DNA from: Phyllobacteriaceae bacterium
Lineage (GTDB): Bacteria; Pseudomonadota; Alphaproteobacteria; Rhizobiales; Rhizobiaceae
DNA: 10,623 nucleotides
Direction: 5' to 3'
Assembly (NCBI GenBank): GCA_024645155.1
Contig: JAHEGF010000049.1
Span: 1 to 10,623, forward strand
Position numbers and translations under genes: made by a program. Below, piece after piece: positions 1 to 6,552 of this stretch. How positions within the stretch are numbered: position 1 is the first letter of the stretch; each line of letters starts with the position of its first letter. The notes beneath the pieces are model-generated. The model was not told the origin of the DNA. It made no database searches and was given only the letters and a program-made list of their open reading frames with translations.

Positions 1-240
1 CTTTACCGACAGGGGATAGGCTTCGTAGGGATCGATGTCGGCGTAAGCGACCCGATTAGCAATGGCATCAAGTTGATCGGTGGAAGCCGGTTCATGCAGC
101 TGCATGCTGTTGTGTGCAACTTCGGTTTGACCGTCATCGCCGGCTGGTTTCGGACCATCGTTTCGATGGGAATTGTTGTCGCCAAAGGAGGGGACAGGCC
201 GTCGGAACGGTTCTCGATCTTCATGGGCTGAATTCGTCAT
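1..240 (-). CDS. N-terminal part of an unrecognised protein, runs off the left edge
   Basis: The reverse strand is open from an ATG at 240 to base 1, giving 80 codons with no stop, and an in-frame TAA lies a few codons upstream, so this ATG is the first possible start. The visible residues are polar and low in hydrophobics for about the first 50 (rich in D, N, P, R, E and H), then become more ordered with DAIANRVAYADIDPYEAYPL at about 58-77. There is no signal peptide or membrane segment, and no motif I can assign to a family. A second reverse frame (224 to 3) is also open for 73 codons but ends at the window edge in a stop and reads like a shadow (many T, P and M residues). I prefer the 240 frame because it stays open and its sequence looks more protein-like. 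No convincing Shine-Dalgarno sequence is seen. Function unknown. Confidence 0.5.
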   Translation of the reverse strand, partial: MTNSAHEDREPFRRPVPSFGDNNSHRNDGPKPAGDDGQTEVAHNSMQLHEPASTDQLDAIANRVAYADIDPYEAYPLSVK

Positions 241-356
241 CCATGAATTTTACCACACCGAAAGATGCTCGCCGGGACAGATAAATGAACAGCGTATCAC
301 CAAGAGAAAGGTGGGCTAAAGGGTAGTTCAATATCAATGCGGTTCTATTAACATAA

Positions 357-381
357 CAATTTCATATGATTAAAGAAATTG
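357..381 (-). terminator. Weak hairpin just after the tRNA-Thr 3' end
   Basis: CAATTTC (357-363) and GAAATTG (375-381) form a perfect 7-bp inverted repeat around an 11-base AT-rich loop. It begins one base past the encoded CCA of the leftward tRNA, where a terminator or 3' processing structure would sit. The stem is AT-rich and no uninterrupted T run follows on the reverse strand, so termination is only a guess from position. Confidence 0.25.
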
Positions 382-382
382 C

Positions 383-458
383 TGGTGCCGCTTACGTGAC
401 TCGAACACGTGACCCCATCATTACGAATGATGTGCTCTACCAACTGAGCTAAAGCGGC
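383..458 (-). tRNA. tRNA-Thr, anticodon CGT
   Basis: The reverse strand folds into a complete cloverleaf. The acceptor stem GCCGCTT (458-452) pairs with AAGCGGC (393-387), followed by discriminator A (386) and an encoded CCA (385-383). The D arm is GCTC...GAGC. The anticodon stem CATCA/TGATG encloses the loop TTCGTAA, so the anticodon is CGT, which reads the threonine codon ACG. The T arm is CACGT-GTTCGAGTC-ACGT-like, with the standard TTCGA core. With CCA the gene is 76 bases. It points left, with its 5' end facing the coxS control region. No copy of its 3' end is seen elsewhere in the window, so nothing suggests it was used as an integration site here. Confidence 0.97.
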
Positions 459-497
459 ATGCAGACATCGTAGCCAAATGCCTGAAATAGTGAGCGG

Positions 498-526
498 GTG
501 ATAACGGCATCATGGCGTCATTTCAA
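498..526 (-). promoter_or_regulatory. Possible sigma-70-type promoter for tRNA-Thr
   Basis: On the reverse strand TTGAAA (526-521) and TATCAC (503-498) are separated by exactly 17 bases. This would start transcription near 491, about 33 bases before the mature 5' end of the tRNA at 458, a normal leader length. Each hexamer matches the consensus in only four or five of six places, so this is a candidate by position rather than by strength. The -35 hexamer overlaps the first CATTTCAAG repeat. Confidence 0.35.
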
Positions 527-539
527 GACACATTTCAAG
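519..539. repeat. Tandem CATTTCAAG direct repeats, third copy at 703-711
   Basis: CATTTCAAG occurs at 519-527 and again at 531-539, a start-to-start distance of 12 bases. A third copy lies at 703-711. Copies two and three also share the next two bases, making CATTTCAAGTC at 531-541 and 703-713. All three lie in the gap between tRNA-Thr and coxS, and the last one almost touches the coxS ribosome binding site. They may be binding sites for a regulator, but no known factor is recognised. The first two also overlap the possible -35 region of the leftward tRNA gene. Confidence 0.5.
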
Positions 540-556
540 TCGCATCTGCATGGCCA

Positions 557-569
557 ACCGGACTCCGGT
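557..569. promoter_or_regulatory. Perfect 13-base palindrome ACCGGACTCCGGT
   Basis: ACCGGA (557-562) and TCCGGT (564-569) are perfect inverted halves around a single central C. A related segment, GACTCCCGGTAT, lies at 650-661 and repeats GACTCCGGTAT of 561-571 with one extra C. The site could bind a dimeric regulator of coxSLM. Only the symmetry is seen; no regulator is identified. Confidence 0.3.
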
Positions 570-674
570 ATCTGACTGCCTTGCAGAAATACGACTAACG
601 TTGGATGCCGGGAAGTGAGAAATTTTCCGATGATCGCATCGATCCGGTAGACTCCCGGTATTTGTGCTGTAAGA

Positions 675-696
675 TTTGCTGTTTCGAACCCGCAAA
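675..696. promoter_or_regulatory. 22-bp imperfect palindrome, candidate operator of coxSLM
   Basis: The halves TTTGC (675-679) and GCAAA (692-696) are symmetric around a central TTCGAA (683-688). All share one centre between 685 and 686, and 9 of 11 base pairs match, with mismatches only at 680/691 and 682/689. The site ends 32 bases before the coxS ATG, where a bound protein would block or control transcription of the operon. A further TTTGC follows at 699-703. Size and symmetry fit a dimeric helix-turn-helix regulator (for example LysR, GntR or MarR type), but no regulator gene lies in the window. In RNA the same stretch could form only a weak stem, so a DNA site is the better reading. Confidence 0.45.
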
Positions 697-715
697 AATT
701 TGCATTTCAAGTCTC

Positions 716-722
716 GGGAGGA
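716..722 (+). promoter_or_regulatory. Ribosome binding site of coxS (GGGAGGA)
   Basis: GGGAGGA is a near-perfect Shine-Dalgarno sequence. It lies 6 bases before the ATG at 729 but only 3 before the in-frame TTG at 726, so it decides for ATG 729. Confidence 0.8.
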
Positions 723-728
723 CTATTG

Positions 729-1226
<498 letters not shown>

Positions 1227-1299
1227 ACAGACGTAACAACAAAACCGGAATGCGCGCCGCGACGGCAGCGCCCGGTGCAATCAGCTGAGGAGGAATGTC

Positions 1300-3642
1300 A
1301 TGGGAATGGAAGGAATTGGCGCCCGGGTGGCGCGAAAGGAAGACAAGCGGTTCATTACGGGTGCGGGCAGGTACACCGACGACATGGTTGTGCCGGGAAT
1401 GAAACACGCAGCGTTCGTGCGCAGTCCGCATGCCCACGCGGCGATCAGGAAAATCAATATCAAGGCCGCCATGGCCATGCCGGGCGTGATTGCCGTCCTC
1501 AATGGCAAGGAACTGAAAGCTGACGGTATCGGCAATATCATCTGCGGCTGGATGATCCATTCCAAGGATGGTTCGCCAATGAACATGGGCGCGTGGTCGC
1601 CGCTGGCCACCGATACGGTGCGCTATGTCGGGGATGCGGTTGCCATCGTGGTTGCAGATACCAGGGCCCAGGCACGCGATGCCGCCGAAGCAGTCGAGGT
1701 GAGCTACAAGGTAAAGAAGGCAGTGATCGATCCGGTTTCGGCTCTCGATCCCAAGGCTCCGCAGATCCATCCGGAAGCTGCAAACAACCTGATCTACGAT
1801 TGGGAACTTGGCGATGCCGCAGCCGTTGACGCGGCCTTCAAGAAGGCGGCGCATATCACCAAGATGGATGTCGTCAACAATCGCCTTGTGCCCAATGCCA
1901 TGGAGCCACGGGCGGCACTTGGCCACTATGACAAGGCAGAGGACCACTACACCTGCTGGACAACCAGCCAGAACCCGCATGTCGCCCGTCTTGTCATGAG
2001 CGCATTTTACAATGTCGCTCCGGAAAACAAGCTGCGCGTCATCGCACCCGATGTCGGAGGCGGCTTCGGGTCGAAAATTTACATTTATCCCGAGGAACTG
2101 ACCTGCCTGTGGGCGTCAAAGAAAACCGGCGTTCCAGTCAAATGGGTTGCCGAGCGCACCGAAAGCTTCCTGACGGATGCCCACGGCCGCGACCATGTTT
2201 CGACGGTTGAACTGGCTTTCGACGCGAAAAACAACATGACGGCGTTGAAGGTCGACACCATCGCCAATCTCGGCGCATACATGTCTCTTTTCTCGTCATC
2301 GGTTCCGACATATCTTTATGCGACGCTGTTGTCTGGCCAGTACAAGATTCCGGCGATCCATGCCAATGTCCGCACCGTCTATACCAACACCACGCCTGTC
2401 GATGCATATCGCGGCGCGGGCCGGCCGGAGGCGTGTTTTCTGGTCGAGCGCGTCGTCGAAACCGCTGCCAGGGAGCTTGGCGTCAGTCCGGCCGATCTGC
2501 GGCGGCAGAACTTCATCAAGGAGTTTCCCTATCAGACACCGGTAATCATGGCTTATGATGCCGGCGATTTCGATGCGTCACTGGATGCGGCAATGGCGGC
2601 AGCGAAGTATGAAACATTCGAACGCCGCCGTTCCACCGCAGCCAAGAAGGGCAAACTTCGCGGTATTGGCATGAGCTGTTACATCGAGGCCTGCGGCATT
2701 GCGCCATCCGCTGCGGTCGGTTCGCTGGGCGCCGGTGTCGGTTTGTGGGAATCCGCAGAAGTACGGGTCAATGCGGTCGGCAGTGTCGAGATCCTGACCG
2801 GGTCTCACAGTCACGGTCAGGGCCACGAGACGACCTTTGCGCAACTGGTCGCAGACCGGTTCGGTGTTCCGATGGACTCCGTCTCCATCGTTCATGGCGA
2901 CACCGACAAGGTACAGATGGGTATGGGCACATACGGATCACGATCGGGTGCTGTTGGCATGTCCGCCATCGTCAAGGCCCTCGACAAGGTGGAGGAGAAA
3001 GCCAAGAAAATTGCTGCCCATCTGCTTGAAGCCGACGAGGGCGATATCGTCATCGAGAACGGTGAATTGAAGGTTGCGGGCACTGACAAGGCGGTCCCGT
3101 GGTTCCAGATGGCGCTTGCGGCCTACACGGCGCACAATCTGCCGTCGGGCATGGAGCCCGGTCTCAAGGAGGGTGCCTTCTACGACCCGACAAACTTCAC
3201 CTTCCCGGCGGGTTGCTATATTTGCGAGGTCGAGGTTGATCCCGAAACCGGATCGACGGAGATCGTGCAGTTTGTCGCCGCCGACGATTTCGGCAACATC
3301 ATCAACCCGATGATTGTCGAAGGTCAGGTCCACGGTGGCGTAGCGCAAGGGATCGGTCAAGCGCTGCTTGAAGGTGCCCACTACGATGAAAGCGGACAGC
3401 TGCTGACAGCAAGCTACATGGATTACACCATGCCGCGTGCTGACAATCTGCCTTCTTTTAACGTGTCGACAACAACAACCGCTTGCCCTTCAAATCCGCT
3501 GGGTATCAAGGGATGCGGCGAGGCAGGAGCGATTGGGTCGCCACCGGCGGTCATCAACGCGATTACCGATGCAATCAACAACAACAACCTGTCCATGCCG
3601 GCAACATCCGGCAAGGTATGGGCAGCGATCCGTTCTGCATAA
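1300..3642 (+). CDS. coxL: Form II CoxL, molybdopterin-binding large subunit
   Basis: The 780-residue protein is the catalytic subunit that holds the molybdenum-cytosine dinucleotide type cofactor in this family. Landmarks are the N-terminal GIGARVARKEDKRFITGAGRY (hammerhead domain), APDVGGGFGSK at 249-259, HGQGHE at 505-510 (Q507 near Mo), and GCGEAG with the expected catalytic glutamate E741. The active-site loop reads AYRGAGR at 369-375. Proven aerobic CO dehydrogenases (form I) have AYxCSFR with a Cu-binding cysteine; here that place is glycine 372, so the form I Mo-S-Cu centre cannot form at this site. The protein is therefore form II, whose physiological substrate is disputed and could be a small carbonyl or heterocyclic compound rather than CO. 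Start ATG 1300 has GAGGAGGA (1287-1294) 5 bases upstream. Full length with no frameshift. It lies between coxS and coxM, the order typical of form II. Confidence 0.95.
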   Translation: MGMEGIGARVARKEDKRFITGAGRYTDDMVVPGMKHAAFVRSPHAHAAIRKINIKAAMAMPGVIAVLNGKELKADGIGNIICGWMIHSKDGSPMNMGAWSPLATDTVRYVGDAVAIVVADTRAQARDAAEAVEVSYKVKKAVIDPVSALDPKAPQIHPEAANNLIYDWELGDAAAVDAAFKKAAHITKMDVVNNRLVPNAMEPRAALGHYDKAEDHYTCWTTSQNPHVARLVMSAFYNVAPENKLRVIAPDVGGGFGSKIYIYPEELTCLWASKKTGVPVKWVAERTESFLTDAHGRDHVSTVELAFDAKNNMTALKVDTIANLGAYMSLFSSSVPTYLYATLLSGQYKIPAIHANVRTVYTNTTPVDAYRGAGRPEACFLVERVVETAARELGVSPADLRRQNFIKEFPYQTPVIMAYDAGDFDASLDAAMAAAKYETFERRRSTAAKKGKLRGIGMSCYIEACGIAPSAAVGSLGAGVGLWESAEVRVNAVGSVEILTGSHSHGQGHETTFAQLVADRFGVPMDSVSIVHGDTDKVQMGMGTYGSRSGAVGMSAIVKALDKVEEKAKKIAAHLLEADEGDIVIENGELKVAGTDKAVPWFQMALAAYTAHNLPSGMEPGLKEGAFYDPTNFTFPAGCYICEVEVDPETGSTEIVQFVAADDFGNIINPMIVEGQVHGGVAQGIGQALLEGAHYDESGQLLTASYMDYTMPRADNLPSFNVSTTTTACPSNPLGIKGCGEAGAIGSPPAVINAITDAINNNNLSMPATSGKVWAAIRSA

Positions 3643-3657
3643 GGAGGAGGAAAAATC

Positions 3658-4455
3658 ATGTATGAAGTAACCTATCATCGAGCCTCTTCTGTTTCGGAAG
3701 CGGTGAAACTTGCCAAAGCGGGCGAAGATTCCAAGTTCCTTGCAGGCGGCATGACGCTGATACCGGCGATGAAGACCAGGCTTGCAGCTCCGTCCGACGT
3801 TGTCGATTTGCGCCATGTCAAGGAAATCAGGGGCATCAAGGTTTCCGGCAAGAAGGTCACGATCGGTGCGGGGACAACCCACGCCGATGTTGCCGGCAAT
3901 GCTAAGCTAGTCAGGGTTTGTCCGGCGATTTGCAAGCTCGCTTCGTCGATCGGCGATCCTCACGTTCGCCACATGGGAACAATCGGTGGTTCGATTGCGA
4001 ACAATGATCCGGCAGCCGACTATCCGGCAGCCATGTTGGCACTCGATGCAACGATCATCACCAACAAGCGTGCGATCTCGGCGGCGCGGTTCTTCAAGGG
4101 ACTGTTCGAGACGACGTTGAAGGACGGTGAAATCATCAAGGAAGTGCAGTTTACGGCGCCGGCAAAATGCGGTTACGCGAAATTTCCGAACCCCGCTTCC
4201 CGTTATGCCATGACCGGAGTGTTTGTCGCAAAAGGCAAGGAAGTCCGCGTTGCTGTTACCGGTGCCGGAGATGACGGCGTGTTTCGTGCCAAGGCACTGG
4301 AAAAAGCACTGGAAAGAAAATTTGATGCTTCCGCACTCGACGGTGTTTCGGTCTCCGCTTCAAACATGATGTCGGATATCCATGCCTCGGCCGAGTATCG
4401 GGCGAACCTGGTTGTGGTGATGGCCAAGCGCGCGGTAGCCGCCGCCAACGCCTGA
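3658..4455 (+). CDS. coxM: Molybdenum hydroxylase medium (FAD) subunit, CoxM type
   Basis: This 265-residue flavoprotein takes electrons from CoxS and hands them to the acceptor, probably a quinone or other respiratory carrier. The FAD-binding motifs of the family are present: AGGMTL at 29-34 and TIGGSIANNDPAADYPAA at 108-125, which matches the TIGG...DPAxD pattern. The C-terminal third matches the CO dehydrogenase flavoprotein C-terminal domain in length. The gene starts 15 bases after the coxL stop with GGAGGAGG (3643-3650) 7 bases before ATG 3658, so it is clearly in the same operon. No cox accessory gene follows; the operon ends in a terminator at 4481-4505. Confidence 0.94.
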   Translation: MYEVTYHRASSVSEAVKLAKAGEDSKFLAGGMTLIPAMKTRLAAPSDVVDLRHVKEIRGIKVSGKKVTIGAGTTHADVAGNAKLVRVCPAICKLASSIGDPHVRHMGTIGGSIANNDPAADYPAAMLALDATIITNKRAISAARFFKGLFETTLKDGEIIKEVQFTAPAKCGYAKFPNPASRYAMTGVFVAKGKEVRVAVTGAGDDGVFRAKALEKALERKFDASALDGVSVSASNMMSDIHASAEYRANLVVVMAKRAVAAANA

Positions 4456-4480
4456 TCTTTAGGTTGCATGCAGATCAATG

Positions 4481-4505
4481 ACGGGGCCTCTTCAGGCCCC
4501 GTTTT
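4481..4505 (+). terminator. Intrinsic terminator of coxSLM
   Basis: ACGGGGCC (4481-4488) pairs with GGCCCCGT (4495-4502) as an 8-bp GC-rich stem with loop TCTTCA, and the 3' side runs into a T tract to 4505. It lies 26 bases after the coxM stop and directly abuts the proC stop codon of the opposite strand. On the reverse strand the stem is not followed by a T run, so it acts mainly on rightward transcripts, though the hairpin may also protect the proC mRNA end. Confidence 0.9.
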
Positions 4506-5315
4506 CTATCCCAATTCGATTGAGCGTAATCGCGCCGCTTCCACCGCATCCGCGACAAGGTTTTTGAGCCGCTCATCCCCCATGAGTATATTCAGGGCAG
4601 CTGCAGTGGTACCGTTTGGACTTGTCACTTGTTCGCGCAGTTTTGCCGGCGGGGTATCGCTCTCAAATGCAAGGCATGCCGCGCCATAGACGGTTTGCAT
4701 CGCCAGGGTGGCCGCTGTTTCTGCAGGCAAACCGGCGGATTCTCCGGCCGCAGCCAGGCATTCCATGAAGTAAAAGACGTAGGCCGGTCCGGACCCGGAC
4801 ACCGCTGTCACGGCGTCCATGAGTCCTTCATCATTGATCCACTCGACACGGCCATTGGCACCCAGCAGGTTCGATATTTCCTGCCTGGCCGCATTGCTGG
4901 TGTGGGCATTTGCATACAGCACCATCATGCCCTTGCCGATCGCCGCCGGCGTATTGGGCATACAGCGAACAACGGGTGTCTTTGCACCAAGGATGCTTTC
5001 GATGATTCCGATATTGGTTCCGGCGGCGATGCTCATACAGGTCGCGCCAGCTTGGGCGAATCGCCGGTAAACTGGTAAGACATCGGTCATGATTTGCGGT
5101 TTGACCGCAAAGACCACCAGCGACGGATCAAACCCGCCGGGGATCTGGTCCGGATCCTCAACTGCAGTGACACCAAGTTCCATCGCCCGCGATCGCAGCG
5201 CCTCGGCCGGTTCTACGACAGCCACATCCGAACGTTCGGCCACGCCCTTCGAAATCCAGGCGTGCAGCATGGCGTATCCCATGTTGCCACATCCGGCCAA
5301 CACCAGTCTGGTCAT
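4506..5315 (-). CDS. proC: Pyrroline-5-carboxylate reductase
   Basis: This 269-residue cytoplasmic enzyme reduces 1-pyrroline-5-carboxylate to proline with NAD(P)H, the last step of proline synthesis. The N-terminal Rossmann fold begins MTRLVLAGCGNMG with the GxGxxG loop at 8-13. VKPQ is at 71-74 and RCMPNTPAAIGKGM at 117-130. The C-terminal dimerisation and substrate domain carries DAVTAVSGSGPAYVF at 167-181 and the signature REQVTSPNGTTAAAL at 227-241. Glutamate 35 at the end of the second strand may favour NADH over NADPH (an inference from Rossmann folds in general). Start ATG 5315 is supported by AGAGGGA (5328-5322) 6 bases upstream. Length is normal for the family. The gene lies downstream of the GT2 gene on the same strand, 86 bases apart with a strong hairpin between, so the two may or may not share a transcript. 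It is convergent with coxM. Confidence 0.97.
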   Translation of the reverse strand: MTRLVLAGCGNMGYAMLHAWISKGVAERSDVAVVEPAEALRSRAMELGVTAVEDPDQIPGGFDPSLVVFAVKPQIMTDVLPVYRRFAQAGATCMSIAAGTNIGIIESILGAKTPVVRCMPNTPAAIGKGMMVLYANAHTSNAARQEISNLLGANGRVEWINDEGLMDAVTAVSGSGPAYVFYFMECLAAAGESAGLPAETAATLAMQTVYGAACLAFESDTPPAKLREQVTSPNGTTAAALNILMGDERLKNLVADAVEAARLRSIELG

Positions 5316-5353
5316 GCAATTTCCCTCTTCGGCTTACATTCGCCGGAACCTAC

Positions 5354-5381
5354 AACGCTTGGGCCGAACCGGCAAAGCGTT
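5354..5381 (-). other. Strong two-part hairpin between the GT2 gene and proC
   Basis: AACGCTT (5354-5360) pairs with AAGCGTT (5375-5381) in a perfect 7-bp outer stem. Inside it GCCG (5363-5366) pairs with CGGC (5370-5373) around a three-base loop, with small bulges of two and one bases between the stems. It starts 20 bases past the GT2 stop and lies 38 bases before the proC start. No T run follows on the reverse strand (GTAGG), so it is not a canonical terminator. It could be a weak or Rho-aided terminator, an mRNA processing or stability element, or a control hairpin in the proC leader. Confidence 0.5.
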
Positions 5382-5401
5382 CGTCGAGAGATCGGAGAAA
5401 C

Positions 5402-6400
5402 TCAGTTTTCTTCGGCGTTGCGATACTGTTCGTTGATATAGCCGAATTCGCCCATTACGCGGCCAAGGCCGACAAGTACTGGATAGGAAGCAACCGTCAG
5501 GGAGTTTCCTTGCAACAATGCTGCTCCGGCGCGAAGCGGAGATGCGAGAAGCAATGCCGCGCTTTTTGCTAGGGTGCGTAGACCACCGAACAACTCGCCC
5601 GACCGGCGTTTCTTCTCTACAAGGGTGGAGATGACGCCGTTCCGCAATCCCCGGGTCCTGATCCAGTCCGGTTCGGTACGGCGCGATGGCATGGTCTCAC
5701 GAACTACCGTTTCGGCACACCAGGCAAGAGTGAAGCCGGCCTGTGCACAGCGGCTCAAAAAATCTGCATCGCCCCCACCCATGAAATTGAACTTCGGATC
5801 AAGATAGGGAAACGGCATGGTCTCGAGTACGGATTTCCGCAAACTGAGGTTGCCAGACGAGTACAGAGTATCGACCACGCCGGATCGCGTGTAGGGCGGT
5901 CTGAATACCGGATGTTTTTCCCATTTCTGCAGGCCGGGATCTTCAAACACAGGAACTTGCGGCCCGCCGACAATATCAGCACCATAAAGTTCTGCAGCTT
6001 TGACGTGGTTTTCCAACCAGTCCTGATCGGCCAGCTCATCATCGTCAATTACGATCAGCTGCCGGAATGACCGAAACCTCTGCATCGCCGTCAACCATCC
6101 CGCGTTGTATGCGTGGCAATTGCCGCGCTGATGCGCGATGATGACGTATCCATTGAGTTCTCCGCCTTCAAATACCGGCTTTGCCGCTGCAGCCCCGGCC
6201 TGGCCGCCAGCGTCGTTTTCCATGACGATAACGGCGAACTGCCGCTTTGTATTCTGCACCTTTAGGGAGGAGAGGGTGGCCAGAAGATGCTCCGGACGTT
6301 TGAATGTCGGTAGCGTCACCACCACTTCAGCATCAAACTTTCCAGCTTCTGGCGAAGCAGCAAAGATCGAGATTGTTTCCGGTTGTGGTTCGGTCAGCAT
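5402..6400 (-). CDS. Family 2 glycosyltransferase (GT-A fold)
   Basis: The 332-residue protein is an inverting sugar transferase of the GT2 type, probably adding one sugar to a lipid-linked polysaccharide unit on the cytoplasmic face of the inner membrane. The nucleotide-binding start VVVTLPTFKRPEHLLATLSSL is at 26-46. The acidic metal-binding motif VIDDDELADQDWL is at 117-129, SSGNLSLRKS at 181-190, and the acceptor-side GGGDADF at 208-214. The region 277-316 is rich in A and L and could sit on the membrane. Donor and acceptor cannot be told from the sequence. ATG 6400 is taken as the start because the GT-A fold needs the residues that follow; no clear Shine-Dalgarno sequence is seen. It is divergent from the GT4-like gene across a 152-base gap and has proC downstream on the same strand. 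Confidence 0.88.
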   Translation of the reverse strand: MLTEPQPETISIFAASPEAGKFDAEVVVTLPTFKRPEHLLATLSSLKVQNTKRQFAVIVMENDAGGQAGAAAAKPVFEGGELNGYVIIAHQRGNCHAYNAGWLTAMQRFRSFRQLIVIDDDELADQDWLENHVKAAELYGADIVGGPQVPVFEDPGLQKWEKHPVFRPPYTRSGVVDTLYSSGNLSLRKSVLETMPFPYLDPKFNFMGGGDADFLSRCAQAGFTLAWCAETVVRETMPSRRTEPDWIRTRGLRNGVISTLVEKKRRSGELFGGLRTLAKSAALLLASPLRAGAALLQGNSLTVASYPVLVGLGRVMGEFGYINEQYRNAEEN

Positions 6401-6509
6401 GAACAGGTATCCGTAATTGGTCGCACAGCTTACCCGAACCGGATTTAAGGCTGCGTTAAGCCATGTCTTGATCTGGCGGATTTGCAGCCGGTAACTTCGC
6501 TGGCTTAAT

Positions 6510-6529
6510 CAAGATTTCATCCAATCTTG
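6510..6529 (+). other. Hairpin in the leader of the GT4-like gene
   Basis: CAAGATT (6510-6516) and AATCTTG (6523-6529) form a perfect 7-bp inverted repeat with the loop TCATCC. It lies 23 bases before ATG 6553 in the divergent gap between two glycosyltransferase genes. It would also cover the ribosome binding region of the alternative GTG 6535 start, which argues against that start. It may be an operator for the divergent pair or a leader stem; it has no T tract and is not a terminator. Confidence 0.35.
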
Positions 6530-6552
6530 GTAAGGTGCTAGCCAAGGTAGGC

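Noticed and set aside
664..680. Possible sigma-54 promoter with TTTGCT before coxS
   Set aside because: The -24 GG is missing (GC at that spacing) and the remaining bases do not match the consensus.
383..728. tRNA-Thr as the attachment site of a genomic island carrying coxSLM
   Set aside because: The 3' end of the tRNA faces away from cox, no integrase is present, and no repeat of the tRNA end is seen in the window.
1300..3642. Calling the enzyme an aerobic CO dehydrogenase of form I
   Set aside because: The AYxCSFR loop with its cysteine is absent; AYRGAGR marks form II.
4481..4505. Bidirectional terminator serving proC equally
   Set aside because: On the reverse strand the stem is followed by CATTG, not a T run; a strong role is supported only for coxSLM.
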